Source of the DNA: an uncultured Sphingorhabdus sp.
GTDB lineage: Bacteria; Pseudomonadota; Alphaproteobacteria; Sphingomonadales; Sphingomonadaceae
Direction: 5' to 3'
DNA length: 6,052 nucleotides
NCBI GenBank assembly: GCA_937873665.1
Contig: CALMYW010000144.1
Coordinates: 1-6,052, forward strand
In this document: positions 1 through 6,052 of the stretch, piece by piece
Position numbering within the stretch: the stretch's first letter is position 1
How the letters are laid out: each line of letters begins with the position of its first letter
Made by a program: the position numbers and the translations under genes
Notes under the pieces: model-generated
Seen by the model: only the letters and a program-made list of their open reading frames with translations
The model's database searches: none
What the model was told of the DNA's origin: nothing

Positions 1-80
1 TGACCTGGCGGGCGAGTACTACCGTGAATCTGTGTCCCAATAATGCACTGGGGCCTGAACGCCAATTTCATCAAAATTGA

Positions 81-269
81 GTCAGAGCCAATATTGCAGG
101 CCGATTCACAGTCGAGCATGTCTTCGGAAACCAGCACGTCGCCATGGGTGGAAAGTTCGTCCGCACCATCGGCATCGTCCAGGCGACGGTCAAGATCGGG
201 ATGCAGAACCTGGCCTACAACATGCGCCGCCTGGTTGTCCTCGAACGGATCGCGGTGGCAACAGGCTGA
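81..269 (+). pseudogene. IS5-family transposase, C-terminal fragment
   Basis: Reading from 81 without a start codon to the TGA at 267-269 gives 62 residues. They contain VEHVFGNQ, then MGGKFVRTIGIVQATVKIG and QNLAYNMRRLVVLERIA. This is the typical C-terminal end of IS5-family DDE transposases: the conserved glutamate of the VEHVFG motif is the last member of the catalytic triad, and the NLAYNMRRL block follows it. A TGA at 78-80 closes the frame upstream, and the other two frames show no clear transposase continuation, so some 80% of the protein, including both catalytic aspartates, is missing. The few residues before VEHVF do not look like the usual arginine-rich lead-in, so the break may lie near 110. 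No function is expected. Confidence 0.8.
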
Positions 270-421
270 CGCAACGACGAAAAACCCTCCAAAAGGCCAT
301 CGCACGGCCCTGGCGCCGCCGCCCTCAAACACCGTCAAACGCCCAAATCCTCGACCCGGTCAGCGCGACGACCCGGTCAGACGCCCAAAGTCAGCCGAAA
401 ATCGTGATTGTTCGAGGTGGC
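81..421 (+). mobile_element. Right-end remnant of an IS5-family insertion sequence
   Basis: The stretch carries the last part of an IS5-type transposase (stop at 267-269) followed by about 150 bp of non-coding DNA ending in TTCGAGGTGGCC, which looks like the outer tip of such an element. Directly at the tip is CTAG (422-425); IS5-group elements often insert at four-base YTAR/CTAG-like targets, so this is probably the junction. The left boundary is not visible: transposase similarity fades at about 80-110 and I could not find a matching inverted end within the first 80 bases. The remnant is therefore a decayed or truncated copy, unlikely to move on its own. Family assignment rests on recognising the protein tail; the exact end point is inferred. 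Confidence 0.65.
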
Positions 422-486
422 CTAGAGTGAGCGTCAGCGCTTGCGAACAGAAACGCAACAGCAGCTACGATTCGAATTATCTTCAT
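391..486 (-). pseudogene. Truncated exported-protein gene: signal peptide only, cut by the IS end
   Basis: On the minus strand an ATG at 486 is preceded by GGAGGG (complement of 494-499) at good spacing. The 31-codon reading frame begins MKIIRIVAAVAFLFASADA, a textbook Sec signal peptide: basic n-region, hydrophobic core from Val7 to Phe14, and an A-D-A cleavage site after residue 19. Codons 21-22 span the CTAG at 422-425, where the insertion-sequence tip begins; from there the frame reads IS sequence and stops at 391-393. The start lies 23 bp after the ligase stop codon, so it was very probably the next gene of the ligase transcript. Its mature part is gone from this window, so its identity is unknown. 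A periplasmic solute-binding protein feeding the ligase would fit but is only a guess. Confidence 0.6.
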
Positions 487-509
487 TGCTGTTCCCTCCA
501 ACCGGATCG

Positions 510-1877
510 TCATTGAGCTTGTCCCGGCCTGAACTGCGGACGCCGATCGTCGACTCTTTTTGCTTTCGAAATCGCTCTCTCCAGAGATTGGGGTGGAAGT
601 ACCTCGACCTCAAAATTGATATTCGTGTCGTTCTTCAATTGTCGTTTGATGCGCGCCGTCAGTGCGCGATCAAAACCGACTGAATCCTCTTGGTTGACTG
701 CAGGATCCCTTTCGACCCTCACAGTCGCGACGTCGAGAGCCCCGCGCTTCTCAAGCACGATCTTGAACTCCACTCCGGTTCCGGGCACCGATAGCAGAGA
801 GCGTTGGACTTGGCTGGGATATACGTTGGCGCCTCGGATCAGCAGCATGTCATCTAGCCGACCATAGACGCCCATAGGTAGACGCGGATAAGTTCGGCCG
901 CACCCGCAGGGATCGTGGGTCATGTGCGCTTCGTCGCCCGAATAGAAGCGGATCATAGGCTGTGACTGTCGCCGCAAATGGGTGTATACGACCGCGCCGC
1001 TCTCTCCGTCAGGTAGCGAACGATTGGGATTGTCTTTCGCGACGATCTCGGTCCAGACCTCATCTTGCATCACATGCACTCCGTTCCCCTTCTCGCACTC
1101 AGCGTTTGTTCCCCATGGCGTCATCTCCGATGTCGTCGCCATGTCGCGTACGACGATGCCCCATCCTTTCTCAAGAGCATCGCGGGTACCGGGAAGCGAC
1201 GAGCCTGGCTCACCAATGAAAATGCCTAGGCGCAGAGGTGATGCAGAAGGGTCCAAGCCCATCGAGTTGGCCACTTCGAGCATATGAAGAGCGTAACTCG
1301 GAGTCGTGATCAGCACGGTCGATTTGACTCTCCACATCAGTTCGATCTGTCGTTCTGTCTCACCAGCGCCGATCGGGAAAGCCGTCGCGCCCAGACGCTC
1401 GATGCCAAGCAAGGAACCCCATCCGCCCATAAAAAGGCTGAACACGGTTGCGAGCTGGACTATGTCGCCGGGACGAACGCCACAGGTAAAAAATGCCTGC
1501 GCCATAACATCGGCGATGTAGTCCCAGTCTTGCCGCGATATCGCGTAGAGGGTCGGCTTTCCGCTCGTTCCTGACGACCCGTGAATGCGGTAGACGTCTT
1601 TTGGGCTTGCACCAAGATAGCTGCCAAAGGGCTGATTCTCTTCCTGATCCTCCCGAAGCATCTGCTTCGTGATGATTGGTACGCGCTCGGTGAAGGCCGC
1701 GACCGACGTCACTTGATCAGGATGGAAGCCGGCTTTGTCGTAGTGCCGTCTATAAAACGGAAGGTTCTCGTACACGTAGCACAATTGCGCCCGCATTAAG
1801 CCAAGCACTTCTGTTTCGCGAACTTCACGCGAACGCGTTTCTTTTTGCAAATTCCAAAACTGCTCCGACTCCGTCAT
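510..1877 (-). CDS. PaaK-like AMP-forming acyl-CoA ligase
   Basis: A 455-residue member of the phenylacetate-CoA ligase branch of the adenylate-forming enzymes, cytoplasmic, expected to turn a carboxylic acid, ATP and CoA into an acyl-CoA, AMP and pyrophosphate. Visible signs: the phosphate-binding loop HGSSGTSGKPT (99-109), a TTSE motif at 248-251 in the adenine-binding region, FYSGDE at 311-316, the Cys-containing CGCGRTYPR at 324-332, GRLDDMLLIRGANVYPSQ (339-356) at the hinge to the C-terminal lid, and a lysine near 438 in SKAKRV where PaaK enzymes carry the catalytic GKA lysine. Length is slightly above the usual 430-440. The ATG at 1877 is chosen over an in-frame TTG at 1901 because GGGAGG (complement of 1885-1890) lies 7 bp before it. 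It diverges from a regulator and B12-mutase operon, a pairing seen for 2-hydroxyisobutyrate-CoA ligase, so a short branched or hydroxylated acid is more likely than phenylacetate. Substrate unproven. Confidence 0.88.
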   Translation of the reverse strand: MTESEQFWNLQKETRSREVRETEVLGLMRAQLCYVYENLPFYRRHYDKAGFHPDQVTSVAAFTERVPIITKQMLREDQEENQPFGSYLGASPKDVYRIHGSSGTSGKPTLYAISRQDWDYIADVMAQAFFTCGVRPGDIVQLATVFSLFMGGWGSLLGIERLGATAFPIGAGETERQIELMWRVKSTVLITTPSYALHMLEVANSMGLDPSASPLRLGIFIGEPGSSLPGTRDALEKGWGIVVRDMATTSEMTPWGTNAECEKGNGVHVMQDEVWTEIVAKDNPNRSLPDGESGAVVYTHLRRQSQPMIRFYSGDEAHMTHDPCGCGRTYPRLPMGVYGRLDDMLLIRGANVYPSQVQRSLLSVPGTGVEFKIVLEKRGALDVATVRVERDPAVNQEDSVGFDRALTARIKRQLKNDTNINFEVEVLPPQSLERAISKAKRVDDRRPQFRPGQAQ

Positions 1878-1901
1878 CTCAGCGCCTCCCGGATTCTCCA
1901 A

Positions 1902-1917
1902 CTGAACCCTTGTTTAG
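1902..1917. promoter_or_regulatory. Operator-like imperfect palindrome upstream of the ligase gene
   Basis: CTGAAC CCTT GTTTAG: 6-bp arms around a 4-bp spacer, with one mismatch between arms. It matches the perfect palindrome before the TetR gene at 13 of 16 positions. Flanking similarity continues to the right: TTGTTTAGATGATT at 1910-1923 against TTGTTTAGGTGATT at 2404-2417. It lies about 24 bp before the ligase start codon and just upstream of its ribosome-binding site, where a bound repressor would block transcription. Size and shape suit a TetR-family dimer. That the neighbouring TetR protein binds here is inference. Confidence 0.5.
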
Positions 1918-1938
1918 ATGATTGAGAGGTCACCGCAA
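1911..1938 (-). promoter_or_regulatory. Possible promoter of the ligase gene
   Basis: On the minus strand TTGCGG (complement of 1933-1938) stands 16 bp before TAAACA (complement of 1911-1916). The -35 fit is fair and the -10 fit poor (3 of 6), but the same layout, TTGC.. then TAAAC, occurs before the TetR gene, and in both cases the -10-like element lies inside the operator-like palindrome. Weak prediction. Confidence 0.25.
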
Positions 1939-2395
1939 CCATTGTTCCGTAAACAACGCCAAGGTAGAACGAACAGCGAATGTCAGCTCTATGCGGGCCG
2001 GTTGATACCGGGTCGTGCGGCTGAGCGGAACAGGAAAGGTTCGTAAGGGGGGTTCGTTCCGGCAAAGGTACGTATCGCGACATAGGATTTCCGCCCCATC
2101 CGTCCGCTGGCCCGTCGTAAACGGCGAACCCGACGAGATACGCCCGCCTCTAGTCGCAACGTGCCCCTCGCTTGCCACTTTTGGACGTGCCCGCATTCTA
2201 CCCGCCTGCGCCCAAGCCGCCGGGCGAAGGCCGCCGCTACAGGTCGAACGCTTGTATGGCTGGTAGTTTTTTAAGCGTCAAGAAAGAGGCACGCGAATTG
2301 CCCCAAGGCGCTTATTCCTTAGTGTATAACACGTTTCGAAAGGTGACTGATCCTCGGGGCTAGCATGCGCAGCTTGCAAACCGTGCCAATGGTTA
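1918..2395. other. Long divergent intergenic region without a recognisable gene
   Basis: Between the two operator-like sites lie nearly 480 bp where I recognise no gene. Short open frames on both strands (for example 2015-2266 plus and 1930-2196 minus) have arginine- and proline-rich translations typical of non-coding GC-rich DNA, with no good ribosome-binding site. Weak structures seen are: TTGTT-CCGTA-AACAA (1942-1956), CGGAAC (2026-2031) with GTTCCG (2056-2061), and CGCTT (2249-2253) with AAGCG (2273-2277) around a T run. A TATAAC at 2325-2330 has no well-spaced -35 partner. The length is unusual for a simple divergent promoter, so it may hold eroded gene or insertion-sequence remains that I cannot identify. 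Confidence 0.5.
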
Positions 2396-2402
2396 CTAAA
2401 CG
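2374..2402 (+). promoter_or_regulatory. Possible promoter of the tetR-mutase operon
   Basis: TTGCAA (2374-2379) and TAAACG (2397-2402) are 17 bp apart. The -10 element is a poor match to TATAAT (3 of 6) and overlaps the palindrome at 2396-2411, which would make binding of a repressor there directly exclude RNA polymerase. The parallel arrangement before the ligase is the main argument for it. Confidence 0.28.
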
Positions 2403-2411
2403 GTTGTTTAG
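2396..2411. promoter_or_regulatory. Perfect palindrome, candidate TetR operator
   Basis: CTAAAC GGTT GTTTAG has perfectly complementary 6-bp arms around a 4-bp spacer. It ends 19 bp before the TetR start codon, immediately upstream of the GAGG ribosome-binding site. TetR proteins commonly repress their own gene through such sites, and AAAC-N4-GTTT cores are known among acyl-CoA-related regulators of the family such as PsrA. A related copy lies before the divergent ligase at 1902-1917. The palindrome is plain in the sequence; the binding protein is inferred. Confidence 0.6.
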
Positions 2412-2430
2412 GTGATTCGTGAGGTGCAAG

Positions 2431-3042
2431 ATGGCCGCTACTGCTGCGAAACAACAGGCGAACCGCTGGCCGGCCCTTCTGGACGCCGCGGCCCAGCTAT
2501 TCGCCATGCACGGCTATCACGAAACGACGATCCGCGATGTTGCGGTAGCCGCCGGCGTGACTCCCGGCGCGCTGTATTTTCATGTGCCTACCAAGCAAGC
2601 CCTGCTCGTCGCCGTCTATGCGGAGGGCGTCGATCGGATCATCGGTAAGATGGAAGCCGCAGTCAGCTATGAGACCGATCCTGTGCTGCGGTTGCGACGA
2701 GCGATTGCTGCACACTTGGAGTCGATCCTCGATGCTAGCGCTTTCGCAAGGGTGATCGTACGTGTTTTGCCCGAGGACGTGCCGGAGGCGGCAGCCGAAC
2801 TGCGCGCCCACCGCGACCGCTATGAGGCGCGGTTCGGCGCCCTCATCGCGGCCCTCCATCTGCCTGAGGGTCGCTCGCCAACGCTGCATCGCGTCCTGCT
2901 GCTCGGCGCGCTAAACGCGACCCCGACTTGGTATCGGCAATCGAAGCAGGGGCTCGACGCGATCGTTGACGAATTCGTTGCTATCTTCGGCATCAGCTCT
3001 TCGCCGGCCGGCACCTCCACCAGTGAAGGAATCGGTCGATGA
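2431..3042 (+). CDS. TetR-family transcriptional regulator
   Basis: A 203-residue TetR-type repressor. The N-terminal DNA-binding domain is clear: ALLDAAAQLFAMHGYHETT (15-33), then the helix-turn-helix IRDVAVAAGVTPGALYFHV (34-52) followed by the family's usual K..LL at 55-59. The C-terminal half is the ligand and dimer domain; LLGALNATPTWYRQSKQGL resembles the group that includes KstR2, which senses a CoA thioester, so the inducer may be an acyl-CoA of this pathway (inference). The ATG at 2431 is preferred because GAGG at 2421-2424 lies 6 bp before it; an in-frame GTG at 2419 would sit within that site and lacks its own. The stop overlaps the next start in ATGA, so the regulator is the first gene of the mutase operon and probably controls itself and the ligase through the palindromes at 2396 and 1902. 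Confidence 0.93.
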   Translation: MAATAAKQQANRWPALLDAAAQLFAMHGYHETTIRDVAVAAGVTPGALYFHVPTKQALLVAVYAEGVDRIIGKMEAAVSYETDPVLRLRRAIAAHLESILDASAFARVIVRVLPEDVPEAAAELRAHRDRYEARFGALIAALHLPEGRSPTLHRVLLLGALNATPTWYRQSKQGLDAIVDEFVAIFGISSSPAGTSTSEGIGR

Positions 3043-3485
3043 TGGGCATCGAGGAGCTGCCGCTCCGTGTTCTCGTCACGAAGATCGGCCTCGACGGGCA
3101 CGACCGGGGCAGCCGCATCGTCGCGGCCTATCTTCGCGATGCCGGCATGGAAGTGATCTACACGCCACCGTGGCAGGTCATCACCGGCGTGGTGAAGCTG
3201 GCCACGGAAGAGGACGTCGATGTCATCGGAGTCAGCTCGCTGGCGACAGATCACCTGATCATCCCGAAGATGATGAATGCGCTCCGCGAAGCGGGCCTCG
3301 ATCATGTCCGGGTTATCGTCGGCGGCATCGTGCCCGATGAGGAGAAGGACGCGCTCTACGCCGTAGGCGTCAGCCGAATTTTCGGGCCGGGCTCGTCCCG
3401 CGACGAAATCGTCGAATTCGTCAACTCGGCGGGCCGAGCGTCGCGCTCGGACCGGGCGAACGAGTTCTCCGAGGCAAAATCATGA
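3039..3485 (+). CDS. Acyl-CoA mutase small subunit, B12-binding
   Basis: A 148-residue stand-alone cobalamin-binding domain, the partner of the large mutase subunit encoded next. It holds adenosylcobalamin in the base-off, His-on form: DGHDRG at 19-24 carries the D-x-H-x-x-G motif with His21 as cobalt ligand and Asp19 beside it, Lys15 matches the lysine preceding this motif in methylmalonyl-CoA mutase, SSL follows at 66-68 and GG at 95-96. The spacings (41 and 26 residues) are exactly those of the mutase family. Length agrees with the ~136-residue small subunits of isobutyryl- and 2-hydroxyisobutyryl-CoA mutases. The start at 3039 overlaps the TetR stop; AAGGA at 3026-3030 lies 8 bp upstream, which favours it over the second ATG at 3042. 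The family is certain; the mutase's substrate is set by the large subunit. Confidence 0.94.
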   Translation: MMGIEELPLRVLVTKIGLDGHDRGSRIVAAYLRDAGMEVIYTPPWQVITGVVKLATEEDVDVIGVSSLATDHLIIPKMMNALREAGLDHVRVIVGGIVPDEEKDALYAVGVSRIFGPGSSRDEIVEFVNSAGRASRSDRANEFSEAKS

Positions 3486-5161
3486 ACCGGGCGGCGACCC
3501 AACTTCCGCTCCCCGGCTTCGATACGGCGCAGGATGCATGGTGTTCGCAATATGCGCATCAGATGCGCGGCAAGATGCCGATCCGCAACAGGTCCGGCAT
3601 CGAAATCCAGCCGCTCTACTATCCGGCCGACGCGCCGGAGGAAGGCTATCTCGAGGATCTAGGGTTCCCCGGCCAATTCCCTTTCACCCGCGGTATCTAT
3701 CCATCGATGCACCGCGGGCGCACATGGAGCCAGCGGCAACTGATCGGTCTCGGCACGCCCGAGGACTACAACCGGCGCGTCCGAAGTATCATCGATGCGG
3801 GAGCGACGGCGATCAGCCTTCTGCCGTGCTGCTCGGGGTTTCGCGGAATAGACTGCGACGAGGTCGAGCCAGTGCTCCTCGGCACCTGCGGCACGGTCAT
3901 CAACACCACTGACCACATGGATCGCGCGCTCGAGGGCGTGGCCATCGACGAAATCTCAACGGCGATGAACGACCCTTCGCCCTTTACCTTGTTCGCCTTC
4001 ACCCTCGGCGTCGCGCGGCGGCGCGGCATCGACTGGCGTTCGGTGACAGGCACTTCCAATCAAAGCGACTACATCTCCCACTTCGTCGCCAATCATCAGT
4101 TCTATCGCCTCTCCCTGCCAGGATCCCGGCGGGTTCTGCTTGACCACATCGAGTTTTGCCGGCGACACGTACCGAATTGGAACCCAATGTCGGTCGTCGG
4201 CCAGCACATGCAGCAAGCTGGGGCGACGCCCGCTGAGACAATGGGTTTCACGCTGTCGACGGCGATCCAATACGCCGAGGACTGCATTGCGCGCGGTATG
4301 GATATCGACGATGTGCTGCGTCGCTTCACCTTCTTCTTCGACATCTCAATTTCACTGTTCGAGGAAGTCGCGAAGTTCCGCGCCGGTCGCCGCATCTGGG
4401 CAAGGATTGCGCGCGACCGGCTGGGCGCCAAGGACCCTGCCTCTTGGCGCTTCAAGTTTCATGGCCAGACTTCGGGCGTGGACCTGACCCAGCAGCAACC
4501 GCTCAACAACATCGCCCGCGTGTCGATTCAGGCCACGGCCGGCATCCTGAGCGGCCTGCAATCGCTGCATACAGATGCCTATGACGAGGCGATCGCGTGC
4601 CCAAGCGAGGCGACAGCGCTCGTCGCGGTCGCGACCCAAAACATTCTGCGAGAAGAGGCGCGGCTTTGCGACGTCATCGATCCATTGGGCGGTTCTTATT
4701 ACGTCGAGCGATTGACCGACCAGATGGAGGCCGAGATCGAATGCGTAATCGCCAAAATCGATGCGGCCGGCGGCATGTACAAAGCGGTCGAGACCGGATT
4801 GGTGCAGACCATGATCGGCGATTCCGCCCTTGCTTTCCAAGAGCGGGTGGACTCAGGCGAGCACAAGATCGTCGGGCTCAACTGTTACCAGACGGCAGAG
4901 AATCAAAGCGCCCCGCCCGCGGTTCGGCCCGATGCGGCCGCGATGGATCGGCATATAGAGCGGTTTAAGGCCTTCAAACGCGACCGCGGTCAGGAGCAAG
5001 TCGCGCGCGCGTTAGTCGCGCTGGCGCGCGCCGCCAACAGCACGAAAGCGAATGTGTTCGAAAGGGTGGTGGAGGCGGTGGAGGTCGGCGTGACGCACGG
5101 TGAGGGGATCGCCTGTTTGCGGCGCGAGCTCGGGTTCGGCCATCCCTTGATTCTGCCCTGA
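3482..5161 (+). CDS. Acyl-CoA mutase large (catalytic) subunit with atypical substrate pocket
   Basis: A 559-residue TIM-barrel subunit of a coenzyme-B12-dependent acyl-CoA mutase, which moves a group between neighbouring carbons of an acyl-CoA by radical chemistry. Length matches stand-alone large subunits (about 560). Conserved parts: the SGIEIQPLY start (38-46), [18 protein letters not shown] (66-86) for CoA binding, Gln194, His242 in [10 protein letters not shown] (the catalytic His244 of P. shermanii methylmalonyl-CoA mutase), [10 protein letters not shown], and [11 protein letters not shown] near 400. By hand alignment the specificity positions differ: Leu87 for Tyr89, Asn204 for Arg207, Gln241 for Tyr243, Leu114 where 2-hydroxyisobutyryl-CoA mutase is reported to have Asp117. 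The usual FDLPT..GYDSD block reads [13 protein letters not shown] (114-126). Losing Arg207 argues against methylmalonyl-CoA. The start overlaps the small-subunit stop by 4 bp, with GAGG at 3471-3474. Candidate substrates are branched acyl-CoAs such as pivalyl- or 2-hydroxyisobutyryl-CoA; undecided. Confidence 0.92.
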   Translation: MNRAATQLPLPGFDTAQDAWCSQYAHQMRGKMPIRNRSGIEIQPLYYPADAPEEGYLEDLGFPGQFPFTRGIYPSMHRGRTWSQRQLIGLGTPEDYNRRVRSIIDAGATAISLLPCCSGFRGIDCDEVEPVLLGTCGTVINTTDHMDRALEGVAIDEISTAMNDPSPFTLFAFTLGVARRRGIDWRSVTGTSNQSDYISHFVANHQFYRLSLPGSRRVLLDHIEFCRRHVPNWNPMSVVGQHMQQAGATPAETMGFTLSTAIQYAEDCIARGMDIDDVLRRFTFFFDISISLFEEVAKFRAGRRIWARIARDRLGAKDPASWRFKFHGQTSGVDLTQQQPLNNIARVSIQATAGILSGLQSLHTDAYDEAIACPSEATALVAVATQNILREEARLCDVIDPLGGSYYVERLTDQMEAEIECVIAKIDAAGGMYKAVETGLVQTMIGDSALAFQERVDSGEHKIVGLNCYQTAENQSAPPAVRPDAAAMDRHIERFKAFKRDRGQEQVARALVALARAANSTKANVFERVVEAVEVGVTHGEGIACLRRELGFGHPLILP

Positions 5162-5164
5162 CCC

Positions 5165-6052
5165 ATGACGGCAACCGTGAGTGACACCTTCTTGCAACGA
5201 TTGCGCGAGGGCGACCCGAGAGCGGTCGCGAGGGCCATTACGATCATGGAGGCGGGCGGCGCCGCTGCCACCGATCTACATCGGGTGGTGCTGCCATGGA
5301 CGGGCAGAGCGCTTACGGTCGGCTTCACCGGACCGCCCGGCGCCGGCAAGTCGACATTGATCGACGCCTTCGCTCTCGAACTGCGCAAAGGCGGTCGGAC
5401 GGTCGCCATCGCGGCGGTCGACCCTTCGAGCCCCTTGTCCGGCGGCGCCGTGCTGGGCGACCGGGTCAGGATGGGTCGGCATACCGAAGACCCGGGCGTC
5501 TTCATTCGCTCGATCGCTTCGCGCGGTCACCTGGGTGGATTGAACGAAAGCATTCAGGCGATTGTCGATGTCTTCGATGCGGCAGGTCGCGACGTTATCG
5601 TGATCGAGACAGTCGGAGCGGGACAGTCGGAGGTCGAAATCGCCGAAGTTGCTGACGTAAGGATTGTCGTAAACGCTCCTGGCCTAGGCGACGACGTCCA
5701 AGCCATCAAGGCCGGAATCTTGGAGATTGCGAGCATCCTCGTCGTCAATAAAGCCGATCTACCGTTGGCAGGACGCACCGTCCGACAGCTGCGTAGCATG
5801 CTGACCCTTCGTCGCGAAAAAGACCGAAATGTGCCGGTGGTCGAGACCGTGGCGAATTCGGGTCAGGGCGTCACTCGACTACTTGAGGTAGTGCTCAGTT
5901 TGGCGCCGCGTACACCGGCGGAACGTCATGCCCGACGTCGTGCACGCCTCCGCCGTCAACTGGCCGAGGCTGCCGCAGCGGATGCGCGACGTCGGATTTT
6001 AGGGCGAAATGACAAGGCGTTTTGCGCAACATTCGCACGCATTGAGGCGGGC
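5165..6052 (+). CDS. meaB: MeaB-type GTPase, mutase chaperone (3' end outside window)
   Basis: The first 296 codons of a G3E-family P-loop GTPase of the MeaB/ArgK type, cut by the window edge; such proteins are usually around 330 residues, so only a short dimerisation tail is missing. It uses GTP to gate loading of adenosylcobalamin into the mutase and to eject damaged cofactor. Visible: Walker A GPPGAGKST (56-64), the family signature VDPSSPLSGGAVLGDRVRM (85-103), FIRSIASRGHLGGL (113-126), ETVGAGQSE (148-156) with the switch/Walker B role, DDVQAIKAGI (176-185) and the guanine-specifying NKAD (195-198). The ATG at 5165 is 3 bp after the mutase stop; no good ribosome-binding site is visible, so translation is probably coupled to the mutase. 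A GTG at 5177 is a less likely start. The chaperone is separate here, not fused as in IcmF. Confidence 0.93.
   Translation, partial: MTATVSDTFLQRLREGDPRAVARAITIMEAGGAAATDLHRVVLPWTGRALTVGFTGPPGAGKSTLIDAFALELRKGGRTVAIAAVDPSSPLSGGAVLGDRVRMGRHTEDPGVFIRSIASRGHLGGLNESIQAIVDVFDAAGRDVIVIETVGAGQSEVEIAEVADVRIVVNAPGLGDDVQAIKAGILEIASILVVNKADLPLAGRTVRQLRSMLTLRREKDRNVPVVETVANSGQGVTRLLEVVLSLAPRTPAERHARRRARLRRQLAEAAAADARRRILGRNDKAFCATFARIEAG

Noticed and set aside
2..43. A 13-codon open stretch ending in TAA that could be the tail of a plus-strand gene entering the window
   Set aside because: It is too short to recognise, and open reading over 40 bases is expected by chance.
426..445. A small hairpin AGCG-TCAG-CGCT as terminator of the ligase transcript
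   Set aside because: The stem is only four pairs with no T run, and it lies within the truncated signal-peptide gene.
1878..1901. Ligase start at the TTG at 1901, adding eight residues
   Set aside because: The GGGAGG ribosome-binding site lies inside that extension, ideally placed for the ATG at 1877.
1930..2266. Overlapping open frames of 69-88 codons in the intergenic region
   Set aside because: No convincing ribosome-binding site, composition typical of non-coding GC-rich DNA, no recognisable motif on either strand.
4102..4840. Long open frames on the minus strand inside the mutase gene
   Set aside because: Their translations are arginine-rich with no family resemblance, and they lie opposite a well-conserved mutase; they are shadows of GC-rich coding DNA.
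3039..5161. Calling the mutase pair methylmalonyl-CoA mutase
   Set aside because: The arginine that binds the substrate carboxylate (Arg207) and Tyr89 appear to be replaced by Asn and Leu, and the subunits are split like isobutyryl-type mutases.

Overview
The window is GC-rich DNA from a proteobacterium, most likely alpha- or betaproteobacterial. This rests on codon use, an IS5-family transposase remnant and a split B12-dependent mutase of a type known from such bacteria; the genus cannot be told. The core is a compact gene set for activating a carboxylic acid to its CoA thioester and rearranging its carbon skeleton with coenzyme B12.

Layout. Bases 1-425 hold the 3' end of an IS5-family element with a 5'-truncated transposase. 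It abuts, at a CTAG, the first ~21 codons of a minus-strand gene for an exported protein, of which only the signal peptide is left. That stub lies 23 bp downstream of a minus-strand PaaK-like AMP-forming acyl-CoA ligase (510-1877). A long divergent intergenic region (1878-2430) follows. On the plus strand come a TetR-family regulator (2431-3042), the small B12-binding subunit of an acyl-CoA mutase (3039-3485), the large catalytic subunit (3482-5161) and a MeaB-type GTPase chaperone (from 5165, cut by the window edge). The first three plus-strand genes overlap by 4 bp each and the GTPase starts 3 bp after the mutase, so this is almost certainly one operon.

How it should work (inference): the ligase makes an acyl-CoA, the two-subunit mutase isomerises it, the GTPase loads and protects the adenosylcobalamin cofactor, and the TetR protein, whose C-terminal half resembles acyl-CoA-sensing regulators, switches both transcripts. 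Two related 16-bp operator-like sites (13/16 identical), one just upstream of the ligase and one just upstream of tetR, support shared control. The layout recalls 2-hydroxyisobutyryl-CoA mutase loci. However, the substrate-pocket positions that separate the known mutases read Leu87 and Asn204 here, not Tyr/Arg (methylmalonyl), Phe/Gln (isobutyryl) or Ile/Gln (2-hydroxyisobutyryl), and the usual FDLPT-type segment is replaced. The substrate is therefore open, and this is the most interesting point in the window.
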